Assembly (NCBI GenBank): GCA_950022655.1 | Contig: OX465590.1 | Span: 42,739,718-42,803,717, forward strand | DNA: 64,000 nucleotides | Direction of reading: 5' to 3' | From: Alentia gelatinosa | Taxonomy: Eukaryota; Annelida; Polychaeta; Phyllodocida; Polynoidae | In this document: one piece after another, positions 55,158 through 64,000 of the stretch | How the letters are laid out: the number at the start of each line of letters is the position of its first letter | Numbering within the stretch: position 1 is the stretch's first letter | Position numbers and translations under genes: made by a program | The notes under the pieces: model-generated | Seen by the model: only the letters and a program-made list of their open reading frames with translations | The model's database searches: none | Told to the model about the DNA's origin: nothing

Positions 55158-55976
55158 CCTGGGACCTGTTTCAGTAGTTCCGTGACATTATGCCTAGACA
55201 GACATCAACAGTGGCACCAACAGTGCAAGCAACAGTGGAAAAAGACTAGCAAATACCTGTAGATCGAAGTGGCCAATCTTCTTCATATTTGGGACGATTA
55301 TAGATTATAGGTATTCCCTACTCATGTTAAAGTGTCATTACTTTATTCTTATGGGAAGTGAGTGAAACTCCGTGTGTCGTTGACTGCAATCTTGTGATCT
55401 GTCCGTATGGTGTCACAGACACCATCTTGACATGTCACAAAACTACTTAGTCCCTTGGCCAAGACCCCAAATTTTCATTTCCGCTGCCCCCCCCTGGAAA
55501 CATTTGTTTTATTGTTTTATCTTGTAGATCCATCCTTCTAGTTAACATTTCTACTTGTTGGCGCTCTGGCAAGTGGTCAGATTACCATGACAACAGCTGT
55601 TGAAGAGACCTCCTGTCAAAATGCCTGAACGCCTATAATTCTGAGTGCTGAAAACCATTACTTGGTTCTGTGTTCTTCTAAGTATTACAATGACTCATTA
55701 GATTGAACTTTGGTATTGGACTCCATAGTCTGGTCCTTTGTGGACTCAATACAGCAAACAGAATCAAAGTATGTCTTCTCAGTGGCCTACAGCAGCCTTT
55801 TTCATATGTGTACTATTAATGTCCCCTTTACACATCTGCTATTTTCCACATATTTGTTTCCTAAATAATTTAACGACTATATAATCTTTTCATATGCAGT
55901 TTTTTGCTATCAGCCAACTCCTTAAATAAGCCTCTTTTCCAGATTGGCCTAGGGACTAACTGAAACAGGTCCCAGA
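55158..55976. mobile_element. TIR element with GGGACCTGTTTCAGT ends
   Basis: Left GGGACCTGTTTCAGTAGTTC; the complement of the right end is GGGACCTGTTTCAGTTAGTC. The interior of about 0.8 kb lacks a transposase. GGGACCTGTTTCA resembles PIF/Harbinger-type TIRs. No clean target duplication was found. Confidence 0.65.
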
Positions 55977-56424
55977 TCTAACAGGTAGAGCCCACCTGAA
56001 GAATATCCTCCCCATTGTGTCCTTCTTAATCAAGGAGATCGGGCTATCCTTCTCTTAGCCGCTTCCCCCTTGCCGACTTAAGTTTTCTCTTTCCGGCTGA
56101 TTTTTTTTGGTTCATTGTCACTAAACCACTATGTCCGACAGGTACTTGTCAATTTATAAGACGTAGATGATATGTTCTCAAGAAAAAGTTTTGAAATTTG
56201 GTAACAAATGCCAACACCACCGTGCTTTTTATTAAAAGTCTCCACCACACCTGAGTGTGGTATCATGTGACTCCCTTCAGGCTTCAGGCAGCAGTCTGGC
56301 GTTTTTAGTTACTGCCTAGGCAATTAGTTGACTAAATAAGTCCCTCGTTTTGTCATCGGGATGGACCCTTCGTAGAATCTCTCCTATTTCCGTATCCTTT
56401 TACCAGCTTGGAGGTGATGGATAG
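55977..56424. other. Unassigned sequence
   Basis: No supported feature. Confidence 0.4.
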
Positions 56425-56428
56425 GTTA

Positions 56429-56639
56429 AGGGGGTGTTCCACTGGACCGACGGTAGCCGATTCTGTAGCCAGACAATCGCCGATCATTATCGGATGCCCT
56501 AGAATTTCTAAAATCTTTGAAAATGGTCATTTATTAAACTTTTATTATCAGAATTAAATAAATTACAATACGTGAGCTTCCTCTACAGGGCCCAGGAACA
56601 ATTGATCGGGTGAGAAATCGGCCTGATGGAGCACACCCT
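56429..56639 (+). mobile_element. MITE-A (GGGGGTGTTCCA end), copy 1
   Basis: Preceded by TTAA (56425-56428). It starts GGGGGTGTTCCACTGGACCG and ends TGGAGCACACCC. The interior (CGATTATTATCGGATGCCC-like, AAAATGGTCATTTATTAAAC) is collinear with the complement of 61098-61311. It directly abuts MITE-B at CTAAAA. Confidence 0.8.
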
Positions 56640-57175
56640 AAAAGCGGGATTCACACGGTGGGATTCACGTACCTCACAGGGTGTTTGTCTGGGACAAGTC
56701 CTGCTGAGATTTTGTTCCCGAACACAATCTCCTCGTCTGAATTGTAGGGTTCAATTTCCCTGAGACTAGTTATTTCTCTTGTAATTAGTGGCGACAGTTA
56801 CCCCTTACCAGGTACAGAATCTCATGAGGTTTTAAACACATTTAAAGTTTATAGGGGCATTTTGGTGAGGCAAATGGACCCACTGGCTGAGAACCCAACC
56901 TAGCCCATAGCAGGCCAGCAAGCAAGGGCACATGTTCTCAAAACCATCCACCTTAAGTGTATTTGAGTGCCAGGGTGAGTTTTCACTGTGACAATGTCTG
57001 AGATTATGTACCAGATGTGTTCTTCCATGTGAATCAAAATCGCCATTTTTCCTTTAGACTGGTAAAAGCAGCTTGCCATGAGAATGTTTTACCAAAGGAG
57101 AATTGCATGAGACCCTGTAAAATGTGTGAAGTACATCTGTCTCAGGTACATTAGTTTCTACGTGTGAATCTCACT
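56638..57175 (+). mobile_element. MITE-B (GGGATTCACACGG ends), copy 1
   Basis: It starts CTAAAAGCGGGATTCACACG and contains GTACCTCACAGGG, CACAATCTCCTCG and GGGGCATTTTGGTGAGGCAA. It ends near CTACGTGTGAATCTCACTTC. Collinear over most of its length with 61824-62378. No ORF. Confidence 0.78.
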
Positions 57176-57239
57176 TCAGGCCCTCACTAGGCCAAAACCA
57201 GTGCCGCATCAGCCAGTCATACACATCTTATCTGTTACT

Positions 57240-57522
57240 ATATACGAAACCTATAAAAGTTTAGGGTCAGAGCTCGTACTCCATCAAGTTTGAATTGCAT
57301 AGTAATTCACAAGGCAAAGCCACATAAATAACGTAGCTATTCAAACGAGATGGGATCGAGCTCTGACGCTAAACTTGAATGGGTTTCTGAATTTAACTCA
57401 CCCTTCACATTGACTAATGGGCTAACATTTGTGACATAATTTCCCATTGGATATTTTCTCTCAAGGGCGTTGAAGTTCCCAATGTTAAGTCTATGGAGAA
57501 AAAATACCAGGAGTGAGATAAT
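57240..57522 (-). mobile_element. Hairpin-tailed element, family H1, copy e
   Basis: On minus: TTATCTCACTCCTGGTAT, CATAGACTTAACATTGGG, body, GGGTGAGTTAAATTC, then a palindrome (AGCGTCAGAGCTCGATCCC...CTGACCCTAAACTTTTATAG), ending GGTTTCGTATA. It abuts the 100-bp tandem array on its right. Confidence 0.85.
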
Positions 57523-58955
57523 ACCAGAGAAGCCACTAATCAGTGAAGAGAATCAAACCTCCTAAACCTCCCATTCGTACTACACTCACAGATCAGACCG
57601 TTATTCACATCATCTCTGATGGATTACTCACGGAGAGGCCACTATTTAGAGTAGAGAATTAAAACTCCTGAATATCCTACACTCGCATACACATCATCAA
57701 TGATGATTTACTCACAGAGAAGCCAATACTTAGTGTAGAGAATAGAGGGATGTTCCGGTGAGCAGAAGTTCATAATTACGAGGTGAGGACTGGAAAAATT
57801 ACTGCCAAAGGCGTCAGCCGTGGGCAGTAATTTTTCCGGTCCTCACCTCGTAACTTTGACTTTTGCTTACGGTACTTGGTTTCCCTATTCCTAAATACCT
57901 TCAAATTTCGATAAAAATGGTTATTTCTTGACCTATGATAGCCCCAAGAAAAATTACCATCCATATCAAGTAAATACAACAGCTATGTTTTCGTCTTGGC
58001 GCTCTTTATATGACGTTGTCAGCCGGGATGAAAACATCAACCGGGGACAAAAACATCACCCTCACTATGTAACTCATAATTACTGCACCTCCAGCAGGGG
58101 TATGTAACTATAGAGTGTTCGGAACTGGGTATCTAGGAATTAAGAATCCTGAACATCCTTTTCGTCCTACACTCACAGATAGGATTTTTATACACATCAT
58201 CAATGATGAGTTAGTCACAAGGAAACTACAAGTTAATGAGAATTAAAACACATGAGAGTCCTACACTTACACATCGGACCTTAAAGCACATCATCAAGAA
58301 TGAGTTACTCATAGAGGAGCCACTCCACAGATTAGAAAATTAAAACTCCTGAATATCCTACACTTACAAATAAGATCTTTATACACATCATCAATGATGA
58401 GTTACTCCTAGAGAAGCAACTCTTCAATGTAGAGACATTGTCCTAAATGTCGTACACTCACACACAGACCGTTATACAAATCATCAATGATGAGTTAGTC
58501 ACAGGGAAGCCAATCCTCAGAATAGAGAATCAATACTCCTGAACATTCTGACATCCTACGCTCACATCATTAATGCTGAGTTTCCCATAGAGGAGCCACT
58601 CCTCAGTGTGAATTGTTTGTTTGTTTGTGGGATCCTGAGGGTATACATAGGGAATACTCAGTGAGGAGACTTAAAAGTCTAAGTTGAAGCTCCTAGGGTC
58701 ATACATATCATCTCTAATGAGTAAGTCAAAGAAAAGCCACTCCTCACAGCGGAGAATTTAATTCCTGAATATCTTACACCTCCTACACTAACAGATCCGA
58801 CGCCATACACACCATCAATGATGAGTTGCTCATAGAGAAGCCCTAGATCGGACCATCATGTATACAGATCATCTCTGGGGATTTACTCACAGAGAAGGCA
58901 CTACTCAGTGTAGAGAATTAAACCCCCTGAACGTTCTACACTCACAGATCAGCTG
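57523..58955 (+). repeat. Decayed ~100-bp tandem array
   Basis: Units with AGAGAAGCCACTCCTCAGTG, AGAGAATTAAAACTCCTGAA, CCTACACTCACAGATC and CACATCATCAATGATGA recur about a dozen times with many changes. The S element at 57741-58140 interrupts one unit between AGAGAAT and TAAGAATCC. Confidence 0.85.
57741..58140 (-). mobile_element. Hairpin-tailed element, family S, copy 3 (different body)
   Basis: On minus: ATTCCTAGATACCCAG at the 5' end, a body unlike that of copies 1 and 2, then GAAGGTATTTAGGAATAGGG and the S hairpin (GGAAAAATTACTGCC arms, AAGTCAAAGTTACGAGG), ending CCCTCTATT. The termini and hairpin are conserved while the 220-bp core is replaced. Confidence 0.85.
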
Positions 58956-59079
58956 GGTATTAGTTGACGACACGTGTTCCGTGTTTGCAGTCACTGTAGA
59001 TACGAGTGTGGAGCTGATAACGCCGTTTGCCGGCCTCTATTGAACGGTAAACAACCTTATCAGTCAACGTTATTGTGTC

Positions 59080-59515
59080 GAGCAGCTCGGAGCAGCTCGG
59101 AGCAACTCGGAGCAGCTCGGAGCAACTCGGAGCAGCTCGGAGCGGCTCGGATCTGTTCGGAGCAGCTCGGATATGCTCGTAGTTGATCGGAGCTATTCGG
59201 AGCTGTTCGGAGCTGTTCGGAACTGCTCGGAGCGGCTCGGAGCTGTTCGGAGCTGTTCGGAACTGCTCAGAGATGCTCGGAACAACTTGGAGATGCTCGC
59301 AAGTGCTCGAAGGTATTCAGATCTACTCAGAGCTGCTCGGAGTGGCTCGGAGTGGCTCCAAAATATTTGGAACTACTCGGAGCTATTCGGATCTGCTCAG
59401 GGCTGCTCGGAGTGGCTCGGAGTGGCTCAAAGCTATTCGGAACTACTCGGAGCTATTCGGATCTGCTCGGATCTGCTCAGAGCTGCTCGGAGTGGCTCGG
59501 ATGTGCTCGGAATAT
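59080..59515 (+). repeat. 10-bp minisatellite (AGCTCGGAGC)n
   Basis: Over 40 copies of a 10-bp unit (AGCAGCTCGG, AGCTGTTCGG, AGTGGCTCGG). Period 10 leaves every frame open, giving repetitive plus ORFs that are artefacts. Confidence 0.97.
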
Positions 59516-59544
59516 AATGCACCTTATCCTAGGAACCCCTCCAC

Positions 59545-60478
59545 GTTCCTCCCTGCCCCTCCCTGCCCCTCCCTGCCCCTCCCTGCCCCTCCCTGCCCCT
59601 CCCTGCCCCTCCCTGCCCCTCCCTGCCCCTCCCTGACCCTATCTGACCCTCCCTGCTTCTCCCTGCCTCTCCCTGCCCCTCCCTGCCCCTCCCTGCCCCT
59701 CCCTGCCCCTCCCTGCCCCTTCCTGCCCCTCCCTGCCCTTCCCTGGTCCTCCGTTCCCGTCCCTGACCCTATATGACCCTCCCTGCCCCTCCCTGCCCCT
59801 CCCTGCCCCTCCCTGCTTCTCCCTGCTCCTCCCTGCCCCTCCCTGCCCCTCCCTGCCCCTCCCTGCCCTTCCCTGGTCCTCCCTTCCCCTCCCTGACCCT
59901 ATATGACCCTCCCTGCCCCTCCCTTCCTCTCCCTTCCCCTCCCTTCCCCTCCCTTCCCTTTCCTGCCCCTCCCGGCTCTTCCCTTCCCTTCCCTGCCCCT
60001 CCCTGCCCCTCCCTGCCCCTCCCTGCCCCTCCCTGCCCCTCCCTGCCCCTCCCTGCCCCTCCCTTCCCTGCCCCTCCCTTCCCCTCCCTGCCCCTCACTT
60101 CCCCTCTCTGCCCCTCCCTTCCCTGCCCCTCCCTGGTCCTCCCTGCCCCTCCCTGCCCCTCCCTGACCCTATATGACCCTTCCTGCCCCTCCCTGCCCCT
60201 CCCTGCCCCTCCCTGCCCCTCCCTGCCCCTCCCTGCCCCTCCCTGCCCCTCCCTGCCCCTCCCTGCCCCTCCCTTCCCTGTCCCTCCCTGCCCCTCCCTG
60301 CCCCTCACTTCCCCTCTCTGCCCCTCCCTTCCCTGCCCCTCCCTGGTCCTCCCTGCCCCTCCCTGCCCCTCCCTGCCCCTCCCTGACCCTATATGACCCT
60401 TCCTGCCCCTCCCTGCCACTCCCTGTCCCTCCCTGCCCATCCCTGCCCCTCCCTACCCATCCCTGCCCCTCCCCGCCT
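59545..60478 (+). repeat. 10-bp minisatellite (CCCTCCCTGC)n with higher-order blocks
   Basis: About 90 units. A longer block bounded by CCCTGACCCTATATGACCCT recurs at 59761, 59891, 60161 and 60381, so larger segments were also duplicated. C-rich plus strand and G-rich minus strand (i-motif/G-quadruplex potential). ORFs up to 223 codons are artefacts. Confidence 0.97.
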
Positions 60479-60820
60479 CACACACACACCCCCATCACTG
60501 TCACCCTATGGAGGCATGTCATTTAGTGCGGGGATGGCTCGGCGATGTTGAGAGTTGTTGCCGGAAGTTGGAATGGAAATAGTTGTAGAGGTATCTTGGA
60601 GACGAGCTGACGATGAACTGGCTGTGGCGTCAGGTGAATGGGTTGGCTGTGTCGGGGAATCCTTTAACAGCTGCCTAGCACCCTACGTGCAGATTCCCTC
60701 TGAACCTTTCTTTTATATACCCCTCAAAAAAAGATAAAACCCATAAAATCTCAGCCTTAAGCTACAGCAGGCGATGCACCTTTGATGTGGTTTTGATTTA
60801 AATATGGAAGATTGATTCCT
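60479..60820. other. Unassigned sequence
   Basis: Short interval with a 60-codon plus frame, no domain. Confidence 0.4.
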
Positions 60821-61102
60821 AAGAATAACGGCAAAGGGGGGGGGGAGAAAGGGGGAGGAAAGGGAGGGGAAAAAGGGGGGAGGGGGGAGGGGGGGAAAAA
60901 AAGGGAGAACAAAAAATGCAACAAACCAACTTGCCACTGAGCCAGAACCTAAATGTATATTCCTGTATGTATTTTCTGATATTGGTTATTATTTTGTACT
61001 TCGACAACACCAGTGGAAATATTTTGTACTTGGATGAGAACTTTTAACTGAAATAAAGTTGCTAAAAAAAAAAAAAAAAAAAAAGAATAATGGCAAAGGG
61101 GG
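60821..61102 (+). mobile_element. Retroposed 3' end with poly(A) tail and 20-bp target duplication
   Basis: AAGAATAACGGCAAAGGGGG at 60821-60840 is repeated, with one change, as AAGAATAATGGCAAAGGGGG at 61083-61102. Between them is a 240-bp insert that begins with purine-rich sequence and ends TGAAATAAAGTTGCTAAAAA with a run of A. This is target-primed reverse transcription of a transcript 3' end: a 5'-truncated LINE, a SINE or a processed retrocopy. No coding remnant was recognised. It landed at the edge of MITE-A copy 2. Confidence 0.88.
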
Positions 61103-61311
61103 TGAATCCACCTGGCCGATTTCTCACCCGATCAATTGTTCCTGGGCCCTTAAGAGGAAGCTCACGTATTGTAATTCATTTAATTCTGATAATAGTAGTT
61201 TAATAAATGACCATTTTCAAAGATTTGAGAAATTCTAGGGCATCCGATAATAATCGGCGATTGTCTGGCTACGGAATCGGCTACCGTCGGTCCAATGGAA
61301 CACCCCCTTAA
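61098..61311 (-). mobile_element. MITE-A, copy 2
   Basis: Complement of 56429-56639: GGTGAATCCACCTGGCCGAT on the left and TCCAATGGAACACCCCC followed by TTAA on the right. It abuts MITE-B on the right, as copy 1 does. Confidence 0.82.
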
Positions 61312-61828
61312 AGTGGAATTCACACGGAAGGACAAATGTACCTGAGACTGGTGCACTTTACACCTTTTCACCAGTTGCCCATTATTTCCCGCAGGGTACA
61401 AAGTTTCACAGATTGGGGTGTCCTACAGTCTCTGGTTAATATGGCGGATTCAATTCAAGTGGGAAGACTTATCAGGTACATAGTCTCAGTCCTGTACCCC
61501 TAGACAGGGTACACAGGGTACACAGTCGTCCACCCCGTGTGAATATGCGTAATTTGGGACCACTAAGATTCAAGGACTGGGGGAGAATATGGATGTATAT
61601 TTGTCTCACCAAAATACCCCTCTAAACTTTGAACATGTTTAAAGTCAAAATATCATAAGATTCTGTTCCTTATTAGGAGTTTGATTGTCGCTGACAATTG
61701 CAAGGAAAAAACACTTGTCTCAGCAAAATGGAACTCTATAATTCAGACGAGCAGATGTGTTCAAGTACTGAATCTCACCCGGATTTGTCTCTGTGAGGTA
61801 CATGAATCTCACTGTGAATCCCACTAAA
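61308..61828 (-). mobile_element. MITE-B, copy 2
   Basis: It starts TTAAAGTGGAATTCACACGG and ends GTGAATCCCACTAAAA; collinear with the complement of 61824-62378. Head-to-head with copy 3, together forming a palindrome of about 1.07 kb. Confidence 0.82.
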
Positions 61829-62378
61829 ACGGGATTCACACGGTGGGATTCATGTACCTCACAGGCCGTTTGTCTGAGACAAATCCTGTTGAGATTCGTA
61901 CTGGAACACAATCTCCTCGTGTGAATGACAGGCTTTCATTTTGCTGAGACAACTTTTTTCTCTTGCAATTGTCGGCGACAATCGCCCCTAACAAGGAACA
62001 GAATCTCATGAGATTTTGACTTTAAACAGGTTTAAAATTTAGAGGGACATTTTGGTGAGACAAATGTATTTCACACGTTCTCCCCCAATCTGTGAGTCTC
62101 AGCGGTCTCAAATAACACCTATTCACATGGGGAAGTACCCTGAGTCGGCGACTGTGTACCCTGTGTACCCTGTGTACCCTGTGTAGGGGTGTAGGGGTGA
62201 GACTATGTACCTGTTAAATCTTCTCATGTGAATTGAATCCGCCATGTTCCCCTGAGACTGTAGAACACCCCAATCTGTGAAACTTTGTTCCCAGTTGGAA
62301 ATAGTAGCCGACTGGTGCAAAGGTGTGAAGTACACCAGTCTCAGGTCCATTTGGCCCACCGTGTGAATCCCATTTTAG
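61824..62378 (+). mobile_element. MITE-B, copy 3
   Basis: The ends CTAAAACGGGATTCACACGG and CCGTGTGAATCCCATTTTAG are clear TIRs. The interior includes three TGTGTACCC units (62155-62185) and AATCTCATGAGATT. No ORF. The best-defined copy of this family. Confidence 0.87.
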
Positions 62379-63249
62379 ATATGAAATAGTATTAGGGGAG
62401 AAAAAACGAGTAACAGAGACAGGCACATGGATAGTTAGATAGATACATATAGACAGCTGGGCAGAAAAACAGATGGATAGGATATTTGACATACTAACTG
62501 ACATAGAGGCAGACATACGCAGGCATATGTATAGACAAACAAACAGCTAGACAGTAGAAAAGCAGAAAGACAGACACTTAGCTGAGACGTACAAGGAATA
62601 ATCAGGAGGTCAAGTTTTCACACTTGATTCACAGATCTTTGAGAAAAGACCCAAGCAATATTCACAACCGTCATGCATTGATCAACTTCATTCTTGAACA
62701 CAAATAATTTAATGTTTTTAACGCGGTTTTAATCACTATTTTTCAAATGGGATTTTTTTCTCTCGAATCAAATGGACGAAAGAAATTAACCCATATATTG
62801 TATACCCATAAACAAGTATTTATAAATGTATATGTATAAATAGAAATATGTATATATTCATATACCTTGTGTTTCAGTATAATGTATTAAAGCACATAGG
62901 TATATATCGAGTTATAGAGACTCTGCTGGGAGAGCGTTACACTCTCCATGGATAGTACAGGGATGTGGACCTAAGCCTATCAATAAAGCCGTGAGCCCGC
63001 AAGTCTCTGCTGGGAGACTGAGACCAATACAGTGCTCGGGTATGAAGGCCCTCCAGCGGCAACAGCACGGAGATATGTAAGATCTGGTCCACCACAAAAA
63101 ACACAGAACCCTTCAGCGGGCAGGCGCACTGCACGGTCAATAAGATGGGCGCTGAGATGATCCAGGGTTGATCCCCAGTGTAGACGACAGCACGTCTAAA
63201 TCCCAGCCCCAGCAGACAAGGAGGGCCTGAGAGTCCCGGGTCTGTGTAT
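62379..63249. other. Unassigned sequence
   Basis: About 0.9 kb: GATAGATAGATACA/GACAGACA-like simple sequence near 62430-62580, AT-rich sequence, then a GC-richer patch at 62920-63240. No supported gene. Confidence 0.4.
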
Positions 63250-63762
63250 ACAATGATCCCCCTACAGGGATATCACATAGATAGTAGAACCCCCGTACAG
63301 GCATATCATACAGAGACAGCAATACTCCGTACAGGGATGTCATACACAGACAGCAATACCCAATACAGGGATGTCACATACATAGCAAAACCCCCGTACA
63401 GGGATATCATACACAGACAGTAATACTCCGTACAGGGATGGTACACAGACAGCAATACTACATACATATTAAATGTCATACACAGACAGCAATACCACAC
63501 ACAGATATGTCATACACAGACAGCAATACCAAATACAGGGATATCACATAGATAGTAAAAACCCCCGTACAGGGATATCACATAGATAGTAAAAACCCCC
63601 GTACAGGGATATCACATAGATAGTAAAAACCCCGTACAGGGATATCATACACAGACAGCAATACTCCGTACAGATATGTCATACGCAGACAGCAATACTC
63701 TATACAGTAATGTCACACAGAGACAGCAATACTCCGTACAGGGACGGTACACAGAGACAGCA
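63250..63762 (+). repeat. ~34-bp minisatellite
   Basis: Some 15 units of CCGTACAGGGATATCATACA followed by CAGACAGCAATACT, with a second unit type ending ATAGATAGTAAAAACCCC. Minus frames are artefacts. Confidence 0.93.
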
Positions 63763-64000
63763 TTATCCTACTGCTCATATAAATCTCCATAGACTTAACA
63801 TGGTGGGCCTGTATGCCACGGTTATGCCATAAAATATTTATATACCACTGGTGACATATGAAGTTAAAGACATGTGACAGGGTAGGATAAAATCTAAACA
63901 TCACTCAATTTCATATAATTGTTTACATGCCATTCGTTGTCTTCTGCTACAGATGTCACTCAGCTCCGCTTCGGGATATCATGCTGCGAAGACAACTCAT
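63763..64000 (+). mobile_element. Hairpin-tailed element, family H2, copy m (cut by window end)
   Basis: TTATCCTACTGCTCATATAA, CCATAGACTTAACATGG, body, AGGGTAGGATAAAATC, then the left palindrome arm (GCCATTCGTTGTCTTC), the apex GCTCCGCTTCGGG, and the start of the right arm (GAAGACAAC), where the window stops. Confidence 0.8.

Noticed and set aside
59769..60440. 223-codon Gly/Arg-rich minus ORF and Pro-rich plus ORFs
   Set aside because: Translation of the 10-bp CCCTCCCTGC minisatellite in open frames on both strands.

Overview
The window looks like non-coding, repeat-dominated nuclear DNA from an animal, most likely a marine invertebrate. The evidence is a tyrosine-recombinase (Ngaro-type) retrotransposon, a non-LTR retrotransposon tail, many short TIR elements and very many minisatellites. 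There is no bacterial operon structure and no host exon that I can recognise. I cannot name the species; a lophotrochozoan (mollusc, annelid or brachiopod) or a lancelet would fit.

The only convincing protein-coding unit is a complete, apparently young Ngaro-like retrotransposon at 21634-25608. It has a gag-like ORF, an RT/RNase H ORF in the same frame after one TAG, an overlapping tyrosine recombinase ORF, and split direct repeats A1 ... B1-A2-B2 whose copies are identical. It is inserted without target duplication into an older hairpin-tailed element, and a second copy of that element at 8425-8873 preserves the empty site. A 67-codon C-terminal piece of a non-LTR reverse transcriptase lies at 27087-27290. 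All other longer ORFs are by-products of tandem repeats or chance.

The most interesting non-coding theme is a set of at least 14 non-autonomous elements of one architecture. Each has a short inverted repeat at the 5' end, a 100-300 bp body, the matching inverted repeat, and then a very long palindrome (about 110-200 bp) as the 3' end. Three sequence families share this plan: H1 (TTATCTCACCCC ends), H2 (TATCCTACCCC ends) and S (ATTCCTATATACC ends). It resembles Helentron-associated elements (DINE-1/HINE and bivalve Pearl-like elements), but the hairpins are far larger than I would expect for those.

Layout: 1-3.4 kb, repeat fragments and a 13-bp minisatellite; 4-8.9 kb, nested hairpin elements and TIR elements in decayed tandem arrays; 10.5-14.5 kb, minisatellite, 190-bp satellite with a TA-flanked MITE, GTGA microsatellite; 14.6-14.9 kb, TAA-flanked MITE; 16-18 kb, CT tracts; 18.5-21 kb, 85-bp and 14-bp arrays; 21.3-25.8 kb, hairpin element split by the Ngaro element; 26-29 kb, hairpin elements, LINE tail, a MITE and a promoter-like cluster; 30-34.3 kb, duplications, 107-bp satellite, 54-bp array; 35-36.2 kb, 11-bp minisatellite; 36.7-43.1 kb, hairpin element, MITEs, two CACTA-like elements and a CRE-containing array; 43-47 kb, MITE and hairpin element; 47.2-51.6 kb, four large minisatellites; 51.6-55.2 kb, unassigned; 55-58.9 kb, TIR and hairpin elements; 59-60.5 kb, 10-bp minisatellites; 60.8-62.4 kb, retroposed 3' end, MITEs and a 1-kb palindrome; 63.2-64 kb, minisatellite and a hairpin element cut by the window end.
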